DNA of 64,000 bases, taken from an uncultured Acidobacteriia bacterium. Its GTDB lineage: Bacteria; Acidobacteriota; Terriglobia; Bryobacterales; Bryobacteraceae. Every line of letters begins with the position of its first letter. Position 1 is the stretch's first letter. The position numbers and the translations under genes are program-made. This document shows positions 9,446 through 18,433 of this stretch, piece after piece. The notes below the pieces were generated by a model that had not been told where the DNA came from, searched no databases, and saw nothing but the letters and a program-made list of their open reading frames with translations. The DNA lies in NCBI GenBank assembly GCA_903881085.1, contig CAIRSA010000017.1, positions 1 through 64,000 on the forward strand, given 5' to 3'.

Positions 9446-9916
9446 ATGAGCAGGGAATTTTTGCGCCACGCACTGGCCACGCTCGCCTACCGGGCGGGCA
9501 AGACTCTGCGAGGAGTCGGCGACGAGTTCGGAACTTATAAAGCAGACCCGTCATCGAGGACTCCCGCGGAGATTTTGGCCCATCTGGGCGATTTACTCGA
9601 CTGGGCGTTATCGATTGCCAAAGGCAAACAGGAATGGCACAATTCGCCTGCGCTTCCGTGGGCCGATGGGGTTGCCCGCTTCCACACTGCGTTGGCGGCT
9701 TTCGATGATTACCTTGCATCGGACGAGCCAGTTGCCGTTCCACTGGAAAAAATCTTCCAGGGTGCCATTGCCGATTCGCTCACGCATACGGGCCAACTGG
9801 CCATGCTGCGCCGTATGTCCGGCAATCGGATGAAGGGCGAGAACTACTATCGTGCTGACATTGCGATCGGCCGCGTGGGTCAGGAACAATCGGCGCCGAA
9901 GCTCGAGTTCGACTAG
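9446..9916 (+). CDS. DinB-like family protein
   Basis: A 156-residue all-helical protein resembling the DinB/DUF664 four-helix-bundle superfamily of metal-binding, possibly thiol-dependent enzymes. Typical positions are the His in EILAHLGDLLDW and the late His in LTHTGQLAMLRR, which would provide metal ligands. No signal peptide. Its stop overlaps the stop of the convergent hydrolase gene by 4 bp. The substrate is unknown. Confidence 0.75.
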   Translation: MSREFLRHALATLAYRAGKTLRGVGDEFGTYKADPSSRTPAEILAHLGDLLDWALSIAKGKQEWHNSPALPWADGVARFHTALAAFDDYLASDEPVAVPLEKIFQGAIADSLTHTGQLAMLRRMSGNRMKGENYYRADIAIGRVGQEQSAPKLEFD

Positions 9917-12231
9917 CCCGGCCAATTCAAATGCTTGTGAAGGAATCGAAAGGTTCCTTCCCCATTGATGGTATGGCCGCCGTTGAAGTACTCGATTTCG
10001 GTCTTATCGCCTAGCCCCAACTGCGTGTAGAGCCAGCGAACCTTGGCGTATTCTCGCGCCACCCATTGATCGCGGCTGACGCGGTCATTGTGGCCGCGCT
10101 CCACCATGAATGGGCGCGGCAGCATCAGATAGGCCATCTCAGCGTAGTCGAAGGTCGAGCCCATGTTGAAGTACGGCATCTCCCATTCGATGCTGTACAT
10201 AAAGCCGAAGTTTAAGTCCGTGGCCGCCACCTTTTCCGTCCAGCTGTTGAAGTCGCCGGAGCAGATCGACAGGCAGTAGTCTTCGACTATGGTAGGAATG
10301 CGCACGGCCGATTCGCCTCCATAACTGAGGCCGTAAAATGCGATACGCGCCGGGTCGACGATGGCCAGCGATTTCAGCCAGCGCAGGATTTGTTGGTGCT
10401 GGCTGATGATCACCGAAAACATGGACGCCTTCACGCCGTTGGCCTTGCGCGAAAGATAGCGGTAGCGGTCTTCGCCGCGATAGAGATTGTGCGGCGCAAA
10501 CGTGATGAAGCCTTGTTCGGCGAGTTTGGCCGCAAAGTCGTGGTAGTAGCTGTTGTCGCCTTCGATCACATCCTGCGGAACTCCACGGCGGCCGTGCTGG
10601 CAGACTACTACGGGACGGCGCTCGCCGGGTTTGATGTCTTTGGGGATCAATAGAACGCCCCATGCGAAGACTTCTTTCCAGACATCGAGCACTACTTCAT
10701 AGCCAGTCCATTTCTCTTTGTCGTAGATGCGCCGCGTTCGAGGATTCGGCGCCACCAGCTGCTCTTCGAAGCGGCCCAGCACCTCTTCGTGAAACTGCTT
10801 GCGGTAAGGTTTCGAGCCTTCGATGAACTTGGCCGCGGCCTGGCCTTTCGTACGCAGGCTGGTGGTCCAGACGTTGTCGGCAAGCTCTGGCATTACTTTA
10901 TACAGGAACTGACGTTCACGGAGCTTTTCGGATTTGCGGATGAGCAACTGCACGTGCGATTCCAGCTCCATGACCTGATTGCGCATGCGATGGTCCGGAT
11001 TGAACTGTGTGCGCAGGTCGACGGGGATCGCCTCTGAGACGGGCATCTTTGCGTCAACGCCGAGCGCGCGGGCGAAGGCTTCGATGGCTGGTTGCGATCC
11101 TGCGACTACCGAAGGCTGCCCGTTCGAAGGGATCAACTCGCGATGCTGAAACCCTTTGGGCAGGAGTGTGCCGATGCGGTCGAATTCCGATTTCACGGAT
11201 TGAAACGGCGGTGTGCGCACGCTGCCCTTGTGATTGGTGATGTCGGTGGGGCGGCTGTACTCAAGCACCAGCGGACGCGGCGCGATCATCGTGGCGATCT
11301 CCGCATCGCCGAACTCGCGCAGCAGTCCCCACACGTTACGGTAGATGGGCTCGGACCAGACGGCCTGCCGGGATTCGAAGTAGCCGCTGACAAGGGCGGC
11401 GTCGATGCGCATGTCGCAGGCTGCGGCATAGAAGGCTACCAGGCCGCCTTCGCAGAAGCCTGCAACGCCGATCTTCGTGGCCGCAGGTTTAGTCCGCGTA
11501 AGCCAGTCCACCGCTGCTTGCACTTTTTGAACTTCGTAGCCGATGATGTGGCGGCCCATGTGGAAGGCCTGGCGGTAGATCCATTCGCGATGCGTCTGAT
11601 CGGTCACTTGAATATCGGCGTGCCCGGACCAACGGGCCGTGCGGTCAATGGTGGTAGGGATGACGACGGTGATTCCGTTTTCGGCGAGGCGGCGGGCCCA
11701 CTGTCCGCTGGCCGGAATGCCCAGCGCCAGGCCGCAGAGTTGCTCTGGCGAATTGACCGCATCCGCAAGTGCGACGACCGATGCCAGCGGTGTTCTCTTC
11801 GGCGTTAGCAAAAGGCCCTCGCCCGTAACGCCTTCAAGCACCGGCCAGCGCACCTGATGAATGGTGTAGGCGGGCATGTCCGCGACGAGCGCGGTATCCG
11901 GGTCGTCGCCGAAGCGTTCGCAGTGTGTTTCCACGCGTGGATCAACGACGCCGATTTGATGCTGGAAGCGCGCAATATTGGCGTTGATGGAATTGCCGTA
12001 GGCGTCAGCGCTCGACGTGTTGCGACGCCAGAACTTTGCGCGGAGCGCCGGCGCCTCGGCGATCTGCCGCTCGACGAACGCATGCGCGCCGTCCATCATA
12101 CGTTCTGAGAGGTCGCCATCCCAGGTTAGCGGCTGCGTTCCGGGCATCGTCTCGGCCGATGCATATTGCGCAGCAAGGGCTACCGCCGCGGGGGCGATGA
12201 GAAGTTCGCGTCGAGTCATTCGGTTTCGCAT
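9913..12231 (-). CDS. Exported two-domain alpha/beta hydrolase
   Basis: A 772-residue exported protein with a Tat-like signal (MTRRELLIAPAAVALAA; ATG for that start is 12 bp into the frame). It has two hydrolase-like halves. The first has a nucleophile elbow GFCEGG, Cys in place of Ser as in dienelactone hydrolases. The second has GLSYGG with a standard Ser, preceded by VVVCQHGRRG and followed by a possible catalytic His in NGGHTING. This resembles acetyl-xylan-esterase-like or dienelactone-hydrolase-like proteins of Acidobacteria. Start-to-start with the beta-helix gene there are only 14 bp, so a compact divergent promoter is implied. Substrate unknown, probably a plant-polymer ester. Confidence 0.78.
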   Translation of the reverse strand: MRNRMTRRELLIAPAAVALAAQYASAETMPGTQPLTWDGDLSERMMDGAHAFVERQIAEAPALRAKFWRRNTSSADAYGNSINANIARFQHQIGVVDPRVETHCERFGDDPDTALVADMPAYTIHQVRWPVLEGVTGEGLLLTPKRTPLASVVALADAVNSPEQLCGLALGIPASGQWARRLAENGITVVIPTTIDRTARWSGHADIQVTDQTHREWIYRQAFHMGRHIIGYEVQKVQAAVDWLTRTKPAATKIGVAGFCEGGLVAFYAAACDMRIDAALVSGYFESRQAVWSEPIYRNVWGLLREFGDAEIATMIAPRPLVLEYSRPTDITNHKGSVRTPPFQSVKSEFDRIGTLLPKGFQHRELIPSNGQPSVVAGSQPAIEAFARALGVDAKMPVSEAIPVDLRTQFNPDHRMRNQVMELESHVQLLIRKSEKLRERQFLYKVMPELADNVWTTSLRTKGQAAAKFIEGSKPYRKQFHEEVLGRFEEQLVAPNPRTRRIYDKEKWTGYEVVLDVWKEVFAWGVLLIPKDIKPGERRPVVVCQHGRRGVPQDVIEGDNSYYHDFAAKLAEQGFITFAPHNLYRGEDRYRYLSRKANGVKASMFSVIISQHQQILRWLKSLAIVDPARIAFYGLSYGGESAVRIPTIVEDYCLSICSGDFNSWTEKVAATDLNFGFMYSIEWEMPYFNMGSTFDYAEMAYLMLPRPFMVERGHNDRVSRDQWVAREYAKVRWLYTQLGLGDKTEIEYFNGGHTINGEGTFRFLHKHLNWPG

Positions 12232-12245
12232 ACTATGATGAGGTT

Positions 12246-14384
12246 ATGATACGGGTTCTCATTTTACTAGCTTATCTGCCCGTAATGGCGGATACCAATT
12301 TTTACGTAGCAAACAACGGCAGCGATTCCGCTCGTGGAACCATCGATGCCCCTTTCGCAACCTTAGCTCATGCGCGTGACGAAGTTCGCAAAGCCGGGAC
12401 TGCCGGCGGGCCGGTGACTGTGTATGTGCGTGGCGGTGTTTATTCCATGCGCCAGGCTTTGCGGCTGGACGCGAAGGACTCTGGCACCGCGACTGCGCCC
12501 ATCGTCTATCGCGCCTACAAAGACGAAAAGCCTGTGCTGACCTTGGCCGCGGCGATCACAGGCTTCACGCGGCATGAAGGCAAGATCCTCAAAGCCAGTG
12601 CCGCAAACCTCGGCTACTTCCGTCAACTGTTTTTTGGCGGCAAGCGGCAACCGCTGGCCCGCTATCCGAACTTCGATGCATCTAACCCCTATGGCGGTGG
12701 TTGGGCCTACGCGGACGGCAAGGCCATTCCGATGTATCAGAACGTGGATGGCGAAGACAAGCACAGCATGAGTTTCAAGAGCCAGGATCTGCGCAAGTGG
12801 GCGCATCCGGAACAGGGCGAGGTGTTCATCTTTCCGCGTTACAACTGGTGGAACAACATTGTGCCCATCAAGTCGATTGACGCGGATACTCGCAAGGTGA
12901 CGCTGGCGGGTGAATGCTCGTACACGATTCGTCCGGGCGACCGCTACTACGTGCAGAATCTCTTTGAAGAGCTGGATGCGCCTGGTGAGTGGTATTTGGA
13001 CAAGCAATCGGAGACCCTGTATTTCTGGCCTCCCGATGGCGTTGTGGCTGAGGGGCTGACGGTTTACGCGCCAGTTCAGCGCAGCATTCTGGAGATGGGG
13101 AAGGGAACCAGCTACGTCACCTTTCGCGGCTTTTCGTTTGAGTATTTCGCGGGCACAGCGATTGTACTGACGGACACTTCGCATGTTCTTATCGCCGGCA
13201 ACACCATTCGCAATGGTGGCGATTATAACGGCTCAGCGGTTGCCGTGAATGGCGGCTCGCAGAACGGAGTTGCCGGGAACGACATTTCGCAGATCGGCAG
13301 CAATGGCATCTCCATCAGTGGTGGCGATCGCATCACTCTAACCGCGGCAGGCAACTACGCTGATAACAACTACATTCATCACGTCGGCGTTTACTACAAG
13401 CAAGGCGTGGGAATTCTGCTGAATGGCTGCGGCAATCGAGCGACCCATAACCTGATACACGATACGCCGCGCATGGCGATTATGTTCAGCGGTAACAATT
13501 TGGAGATCGACTACAACCATTTGCGTCATGTCAATCTGGAAACTGCCGACACAGGCGCGGTGTATACAGGCGGCCGCGATTGGATCTCTTCGCGCGGCAC
13601 CAAGATCCGCTATAACTATATGCACGATAGTCTCGGGTATGGCTTTGAAAACGGGCACTGGGTGTCGCCGCATTATTCCTGGGGAATCTATCTGGACGAT
13701 AACACCGGGGGCGTGGATGTGATCGGAAACATCGTGGCGCGCGCCTATCGCGGGTTGATCCACCTACACAATGGCCGCGACAATCTGATTGAGAATAATA
13801 TTTTCGTCGACGGCAAATTGCAGCAGGCCGAGTTCAACGGCTGGACCAGCAAGCATAGCTACTGGACCTCGCATTTGCCGACGATGATAGTTGGCTACAA
13901 TTCCGTGAAAGACCAACCGGCCTGGAAGAACATGCGCAACATGGGGACTGCTCCGGTGGATGCGGTGTTGCCGAATGGCATGATCATGACTGGCAATGTT
14001 TTTCGGCGGAATATTGTTTACTACCGCGACCCGAAGTCGAAGCTGTTTTCCAGCCGCAATCTGCCGTTGGATAACAATGTTTGGGAGTCGAATCTGTATT
14101 GGAACGGCACAGGCGATCCGATGCGCATCACTCTCGGTGGCAAGGATGGCGACGTTTCGTTGGACGCCTGGCGCGTGAAAGGCCTGGATAGTACGTCGGT
14201 GGCGGCGGATCCTTTGTTCGTTGCGCCGGAGAAGGACGACTACCGGTTGTGGCCTGGCTCGCCGGCGTTTCGCCTCGGCTTCCAGGCGATTCCGGTAGAG
14301 AAGATCGGACCCTATGCCGATGCGCTTCGCGCTACATGGCCGATTCACGAAGCGGAGGGGGCGCGTGAAAAACCTGCTCAATAA
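12246..14384 (+). CDS. Secreted right-handed parallel beta-helix protein
   Basis: A 712-residue secreted protein. A short signal peptide (IRVLILLAYLPVMA) precedes YVANNGSDSARGT-xx-APFATL, the usual opening of pectate-lyase-like or GH-type beta-helix proteins. Many Asn- and Gly-rich rungs follow (NTIRNGGDYNGSA, NNYIHHVG, NLIHDTPRMAIM, NIVARAYRGLIH). Proteins of this build include GH120/GH141-like enzymes, but I cannot identify catalytic residues safely. The location beside pectin and esterase genes suggests a carbohydrate substrate. Confidence 0.8.
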   Translation: MIRVLILLAYLPVMADTNFYVANNGSDSARGTIDAPFATLAHARDEVRKAGTAGGPVTVYVRGGVYSMRQALRLDAKDSGTATAPIVYRAYKDEKPVLTLAAAITGFTRHEGKILKASAANLGYFRQLFFGGKRQPLARYPNFDASNPYGGGWAYADGKAIPMYQNVDGEDKHSMSFKSQDLRKWAHPEQGEVFIFPRYNWWNNIVPIKSIDADTRKVTLAGECSYTIRPGDRYYVQNLFEELDAPGEWYLDKQSETLYFWPPDGVVAEGLTVYAPVQRSILEMGKGTSYVTFRGFSFEYFAGTAIVLTDTSHVLIAGNTIRNGGDYNGSAVAVNGGSQNGVAGNDISQIGSNGISISGGDRITLTAAGNYADNNYIHHVGVYYKQGVGILLNGCGNRATHNLIHDTPRMAIMFSGNNLEIDYNHLRHVNLETADTGAVYTGGRDWISSRGTKIRYNYMHDSLGYGFENGHWVSPHYSWGIYLDDNTGGVDVIGNIVARAYRGLIHLHNGRDNLIENNIFVDGKLQQAEFNGWTSKHSYWTSHLPTMIVGYNSVKDQPAWKNMRNMGTAPVDAVLPNGMIMTGNVFRRNIVYYRDPKSKLFSSRNLPLDNNVWESNLYWNGTGDPMRITLGGKDGDVSLDAWRVKGLDSTSVAADPLFVAPEKDDYRLWPGSPAFRLGFQAIPVEKIGPYADALRATWPIHEAEGAREKPAQ

Positions 14385-14700
14385 TGGCGCGATGCTGGAA
14401 CCGTGGCGTGTGATGGTTGAGGAAGGCCGGTTGACTGAGGCCGCGCGGTTGTTGCGGCCAACTGTGACGGGGCTGGAAGGAATGGGTTCCTTTGCTGCTT
14501 TGGGTTATGGGGCGGAGAAGTACGGCGACGAGGTTTTGCAGAATGGGGATGTTTTGGCGGCCCGGCAATCCTATGAAGTGGCGTTGCGCAATTTCCTGTT
14601 GTATTCGGAGTTTCCTGCGCGTGGGGATAATGAGGACTATGGGATTGAACTGGCGGAGGGCGTGCTCCGCAAACTGGCGGCTTTGGATGCCGCTTCGTGA
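14365..14700 (+). CDS. Small hypothetical protein, helical repeat-like
   Basis: A 111-residue predicted soluble protein beginning at GTG 14365, inside the last 20 bp of the beta-helix gene. The sequence is helical with a TPR-like alternation (VMVEEGRLTEAARLL, GDVLAARQSYEVALRNFL). No signal peptide and no recognised family. Overlap with the upstream gene suggests co-translation. An ATG upstream at 14314 would extend it deeper into the beta-helix gene and is less likely. Confidence 0.55.
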   Translation: MKNLLNNGAMLEPWRVMVEEGRLTEAARLLRPTVTGLEGMGSFAALGYGAEKYGDEVLQNGDVLAARQSYEVALRNFLLYSEFPARGDNEDYGIELAEGVLRKLAALDAAS

Positions 14701-14728
14701 TTGGAGCACGCACTGTACGTGAATCGAC

Positions 14729-14766
14729 TGTCGGGCTCAAGCCCTCCGCAGGCTGAAGCCCGCCCT
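14729..14766. repeat. Short GC-rich palindromic intergenic repeat
   Basis: GGGCTCAAGCCC followed by CCGCAGGCTGAAGCCCGCC forms two small stems in the gap between convergent genes. Sequences of this kind (GGGCTTCAGCC variants) are commonly dispersed in bacterial genomes. No T-tract follows. Confidence 0.5.
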
Positions 14767-14774
14767 ACCTCGGA

Positions 14775-15839
14775 CTAACGGCCGGTGCGCTTCTGAACCA
14801 GCTTGAATCCGGCGGGGACTTCGAATTTCGAAGCATCCACCGGGGCGTTTGAAAAGGCTCCGCTTTCGATGGTCATTTCCATCAGGGAATTGTCGCCTGG
14901 TGAGGCGGGGGCAGGTTTATCCGTGGGTTGCTGTTGAGCGGGCGGGGGTGCGTCCTGCTGGTCGCCTTTCTTCTTGCGGAGTCCGCCCAAGCCGGCACCC
15001 AAGCCTCGGCCGAAGCGTCCGGCGATTGCGCTCGCTGCCGATTGCTCGGCGGTTTGCGGTGGGGGCTGTTGCTGCTGTTGCTGTTGGGCGGCGGCCTGCC
15101 CTTGGGCCTGCGCATCGCCAGTTTCCATGCCTTCCGGGTTCATTCGCATAACATGCAATACCGCAACGCCCTCCATTTTGTCGGCGTTCTTCATTGCGGC
15201 GGACATCGCCTGACTCATGCCGGCGGCAGGTCCGGCCATAGGCATGCTCGATCCGCCCGCGGACATCCAACTGGCTTTCTGCCCCATGCGCTTGTAGAAC
15301 TCGTGGACTTCTTCGTAGCCGGGCACGCTCTTCACCAACCACATGTCGTTGATCATGGTCATGGTGGCCTCTTTACCGCTGCGTGGGTCGGTGGATTTCA
15401 TTTTGAAGGTCATCACGGTTTCGTCGGCCTTCATGCCTGCGACAACTTTGGATTGCCCGGTCTTCTTGATGTCGATTGCAAATTCGGTGTCGGGTGTATT
15501 GGGGTCCTTGCTCTTTGCTTGCATCGATTCCATCATCTGCTTCATTTCGGCGAAGGTCATGACGGTATATGCTTTGTCTTTGAAGCGAATGTCGGTGATG
15601 GTTTCTTTGTCCAGATCGATGATCGATGCGTGGTCGGCGTAGATGTGCGCGAGCCGGTTGCCCTTCACGACAATCGTGCTCCGCTGCGGTTCGCGCATCT
15701 TGTTTCCGCCGAGCATCGCCGGCATCTTCGTAAGAAATCCTCCGGTCATTTGCGATGTTTGTTCGTATGAAAAGTCAGCCAGGAGCGTGGTGCCGGACAG
15801 CACCGCGCAGATCGCCGCTACGATTGTTGGTTTCTGCAT
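14775..15839 (-). CDS. Secreted protein, DUF4412-like, with low-complexity C-terminus
   Basis: A 354-residue protein with a clear signal peptide (TIVAAICAVLSGTTLLA). The central part reads like outer-envelope DUF4412-type beta proteins (STIVVKGNRLAHIYAD, TITDIRFKDKAYTVM, ATMTMINDMWLVKSVPGY). From about residue 235 the sequence becomes Gln/Ala/Pro-rich, with a run of eight Gln interrupted by Pro near residue 255, a Gly-rich and a Lys-rich patch, then a short folded tail ending TGR. Function unknown. It is divergent from the PH-domain gene. Confidence 0.7.
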   Translation of the reverse strand: MQKPTIVAAICAVLSGTTLLADFSYEQTSQMTGGFLTKMPAMLGGNKMREPQRSTIVVKGNRLAHIYADHASIIDLDKETITDIRFKDKAYTVMTFAEMKQMMESMQAKSKDPNTPDTEFAIDIKKTGQSKVVAGMKADETVMTFKMKSTDPRSGKEATMTMINDMWLVKSVPGYEEVHEFYKRMGQKASWMSAGGSSMPMAGPAAGMSQAMSAAMKNADKMEGVAVLHVMRMNPEGMETGDAQAQGQAAAQQQQQQQPPPQTAEQSAASAIAGRFGRGLGAGLGGLRKKKGDQQDAPPPAQQQPTDKPAPASPGDNSLMEMTIESGAFSNAPVDASKFEVPAGFKLVQKRTGR

Positions 15840-15896
15840 ATCTCAATCGTACTCCAAGCACCATAGTGCTATACAATAAGCCTTCTGGGGGTATTC

Positions 15897-16328
15897 ATGT
15901 CCGACATGGTGGTTAAGCCAAGCAGCAAGCCAATTCTGCCTTACTACATTTTTGCAGGCCTGATTATGATAAGCGGCGCGTATCTGCTTATCGAAGTCAA
16001 GCCCGCCTACTACGGGTATGTCTGCCTCGGGCTTGGTGTTCTGATCGATTTGTACGCAGCGATGAAGCACATTTCGCTGCTTGCCACAAAGCTCACAATT
16101 GAGGGCGAAAACGTTCACGTCGATACTGGCTTCCTTACCAAGGCGCGCCGCTCCATGCCATTGCGCAAACTGGGTGACGTGCATGTGGAGCAAACCGTCA
16201 TGCAGCGAATGTTGGGGTTGGGGAACCTCTCCATCTCCGCAGCGGGCGAATCGACTCGCCACACCATCGAAAATATTGACTCGCCCCAGGACGTTTGCGA
16301 TAAGATCTTGAATTCGATTCCGAAATAG
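15897..16328 (+). CDS. Bacterial PH-domain membrane protein
   Basis: A 143-residue protein with two N-terminal transmembrane helices (PYYIFAGLIMISGAYLLIE and YYGYVCLGLGVLIDLYAA) and a C-terminal YdbS/bPH2-type domain (LATKLTIEGENVHVDTGFL, SMPLRKLGDVHVEQTVMQRMLGLGNL, IENIDSPQDVCDKI). The pattern of short stretches defining the fold is characteristic. It opens a co-directional run, 3 bp before the SDR gene. Specific role unknown. Confidence 0.8.
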   Translation: MSDMVVKPSSKPILPYYIFAGLIMISGAYLLIEVKPAYYGYVCLGLGVLIDLYAAMKHISLLATKLTIEGENVHVDTGFLTKARRSMPLRKLGDVHVEQTVMQRMLGLGNLSISAAGESTRHTIENIDSPQDVCDKILNSIPK

Positions 16329-16331
16329 TTT

Positions 16332-17090
16332 ATGAGCACAAAACCATTAGAAGGCCGCGTGGCATTGATCACCGGCGGCAGCCGTGGACTCGGCAGAGCG
16401 ATGGCTTATGCGTTGGCCGAAGGCGGAGCGCGCATCGCGCTGGTTGCCCGTGACGCTGAGGCTTTGCAGATCTCTGCAGCAGGCGTACGCGAGCGCGGCT
16501 CCGAGGCCGAGACCTTTGTTGTTGACGTCACCAATGAAGCCGAAGTGGAAAAGCTGCAGCAGGACGTGCTGGCCCGCTTTGGTCAGCTGGATATTCTGAT
16601 CAACAATGCGGGCATCAACATCCGCAAGCAGGTGCAGGAGTTTACGCTGGAAGAATGGAACCGGGTGATGGCTACGAACCTCACCAGCGCCTTCCTGCTC
16701 AGCCGCGCATTTGTTCCGCAGATGAAAGGTCGCGGATATGGGCGCATCATCAACATGACGTCAATCATGAGCCATGTGTCGATCGCAGGCCGCACCGCGT
16801 ATTCATCGAGCAAAGCCGCATTGTTGGGCTTCACCAAAGCGCTGGCGCTGGAACTGGTGCAGGACGGCATCACCGTTGTCGGCATCAGCCCCGGCCCCTT
16901 CGGCACGGAGATGAACACGCCTTTGATGAACGACCCCGTTTTGAACGCACAGTTCCTTTCCAAGATTCCCGCAGGCCGATGGGGTAAAGTGGAAGAAATT
17001 GGACAACTGGCCCTGTTTCTCTGCTCAGATGCAGCGGGCTTCATTACTGGTACAGACATTTTGATCGACGGAGGCTGGGTGGCTCAATGA
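16332..17090 (+). CDS. SDR family NAD(P)-dependent oxidoreductase
   Basis: A classical short-chain dehydrogenase/reductase of 252 residues. It shows the cofactor motif TGGSRGLGRAMA, the NNAG segment, catalytic Ser in INMTSIMSH and the YSSSK motif, with a C-terminal GTDILIDGGWVAQ typical of 3-oxoacyl-ACP reductase and gluconate/2-deoxygluconate dehydrogenase subfamilies. The next gene starts in its stop codon (ATGA), so it is coupled to a sugar-type binding protein. That context favours a sugar or sugar-acid substrate over fatty-acid synthesis, by inference. Confidence 0.9.
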   Translation: MSTKPLEGRVALITGGSRGLGRAMAYALAEGGARIALVARDAEALQISAAGVRERGSEAETFVVDVTNEAEVEKLQQDVLARFGQLDILINNAGINIRKQVQEFTLEEWNRVMATNLTSAFLLSRAFVPQMKGRGYGRIINMTSIMSHVSIAGRTAYSSSKAALLGFTKALALELVQDGITVVGISPGPFGTEMNTPLMNDPVLNAQFLSKIPAGRWGKVEEIGQLALFLCSDAAGFITGTDILIDGGWVAQ

Positions 17091-18028
17091 GAGTGCGTGT
17101 AGGATTATTGCTGATTCTCGCATTGCTGGGCGGATGCAATCGCTCGAAGAAGCGCACCATCGCGGTCATCCCCAAAGGCACTGCGCATATCTTCTGGCTG
17201 ACGGTTCGTGCCGGTGCTGAGGCGGCCGCCAAGGAATACGGCCTGGAGATGGAATGGAACGGCCCTCCCGCCGAAACCGATTACAGCCGTCAGATTCAGA
17301 TTCTGGATAGCTACATTGCGCGCCAGGTAGATGCGATTGCGCTGGCGGCCACGGAGAAGACGGCGCTCAATAATTCGCTGGAACGCGCCAAGGCTGCTGG
17401 CATTCCGGTCACTATTTTCGATTCCGGCGTGGACTCCGATAACTTCATGACCTTCATCGCCACGAATAATTTCGAGGCCGGTCAGATGGGTGCGCGCACG
17501 TTGGCCAAGCTCATCGGCAATAAGGGCAAGGTTGCTGTTGTGATGAACGCGCCCGGCTCTGTTTCTACTATGGATCGCGAGCGTGGCTTTGAGGAAACGA
17601 TAGCCAAAGAGTTTCCAGAGATCAAGATTGTGGCCACGCAATTCGGCATGTCGGACCGCGCGAAAGCAATGTCCGCGGCGGAGAATATGTTGACCGCCAA
17701 TCCTGACCTGAACGGCATGTTCGCTTCCGCTGAACCGAGCTCGGTTGGCGCTGCGCAGGCCGTGAAGGCGCGTAATCTTTCCGGTAAATTGAAGCTGGTC
17801 ACGTTTGATTCGAGCGATGGCTTGGTCGAAGCGCTGAAGGAGAACACGATTCAGGCGATGGTTGTGCAGGACCCATTCAAGATGGGGCATGATGCGGTGA
17901 AATCGCTGGCCGATAAGTTGAACGGCCAGTCGCCGCCCAAGCGCATCGACCTGAGTGCCCGGGTTGTGATGGGGACCGATCTCGACAAGCCCGAGATTCA
18001 ACAGTTGTTGAATCCGATTAAGAAGTAA
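17087..18028 (+). CDS. Periplasmic sugar-type binding lipoprotein (orphan)
   Basis: A 313-residue substrate-binding protein of the ribose/galactose (Peripla_BP_4) class. The N-terminus is a lipoprotein signal with lipobox LGGC. Landmarks are IAVIPKGTAHIFW, QIQILDSYIARQVDAIALA and VMNAPGSVSTMDRERGFEE. The start ATG overlaps the SDR stop by 4 bp. No ABC permease or ATPase gene is present in the window, so it either pairs with a distant transporter or senses a ligand. Confidence 0.88.
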   Translation: MRVRVGLLLILALLGGCNRSKKRTIAVIPKGTAHIFWLTVRAGAEAAAKEYGLEMEWNGPPAETDYSRQIQILDSYIARQVDAIALAATEKTALNNSLERAKAAGIPVTIFDSGVDSDNFMTFIATNNFEAGQMGARTLAKLIGNKGKVAVVMNAPGSVSTMDRERGFEETIAKEFPEIKIVATQFGMSDRAKAMSAAENMLTANPDLNGMFASAEPSSVGAAQAVKARNLSGKLKLVTFDSSDGLVEALKENTIQAMVVQDPFKMGHDAVKSLADKLNGQSPPKRIDLSARVVMGTDLDKPEIQQLLNPIKK

Positions 18029-18031
18029 GCC

Positions 18032-18433
18032 ATGAACGACGCATTAGAAGCCATTGTCGCGGAGTTTCGTGCCGATAGCGGGACGATTCATCTGCTGGAA
18101 GAGGACGGCGTGCTGCACTTGAAGGCTGCCACCGCGTCGATCCCTGAAGTGGTGCTGGAGCGGGTGCGGCTCGTGCCCATCGGTAAGGGTATGGCCGGGC
18201 TGGCGGCTCAACGCGCCGAACCCATCACAGTCTGCAATCTGCAGACGGACACCAGCGGCGACGTCCAGGCGGGTGCACGTGCCACCGGTATGGAGGGTGC
18301 TTTGGTTGTGCCGATCTTTCGTGGCGATGCTGTTGCCGGCACGTTGGGAATCGCCAATCGCGCCGCTCGTACCTTCACGCCCGAAGAGACTGCGCGCTTG
18401 ATCGAACTGGGCAGGGGACTCGTCGCGGAATGA
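18032..18433 (+). CDS. Single GAF-domain protein
   Basis: A 133-residue protein consisting of one GAF domain (DSGTIHLLEEDGVLHLKAA, IGKGMAGLAAQ, VPIFRGDAVAGTLGIANR). No attached kinase, cyclase or DNA-binding part. It lacks an evident signal peptide. It starts 3 bp after the binding-protein gene and its end overlaps the Ldh2-type gene (ATGA), so it belongs to the same operon. Ligand unknown; a sensor or allosteric role for this small metabolic cluster is possible. Confidence 0.85.
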   Translation: MNDALEAIVAEFRADSGTIHLLEEDGVLHLKAATASIPEVVLERVRLVPIGKGMAGLAAQRAEPITVCNLQTDTSGDVQAGARATGMEGALVVPIFRGDAVAGTLGIANRAARTFTPEETARLIELGRGLVAE

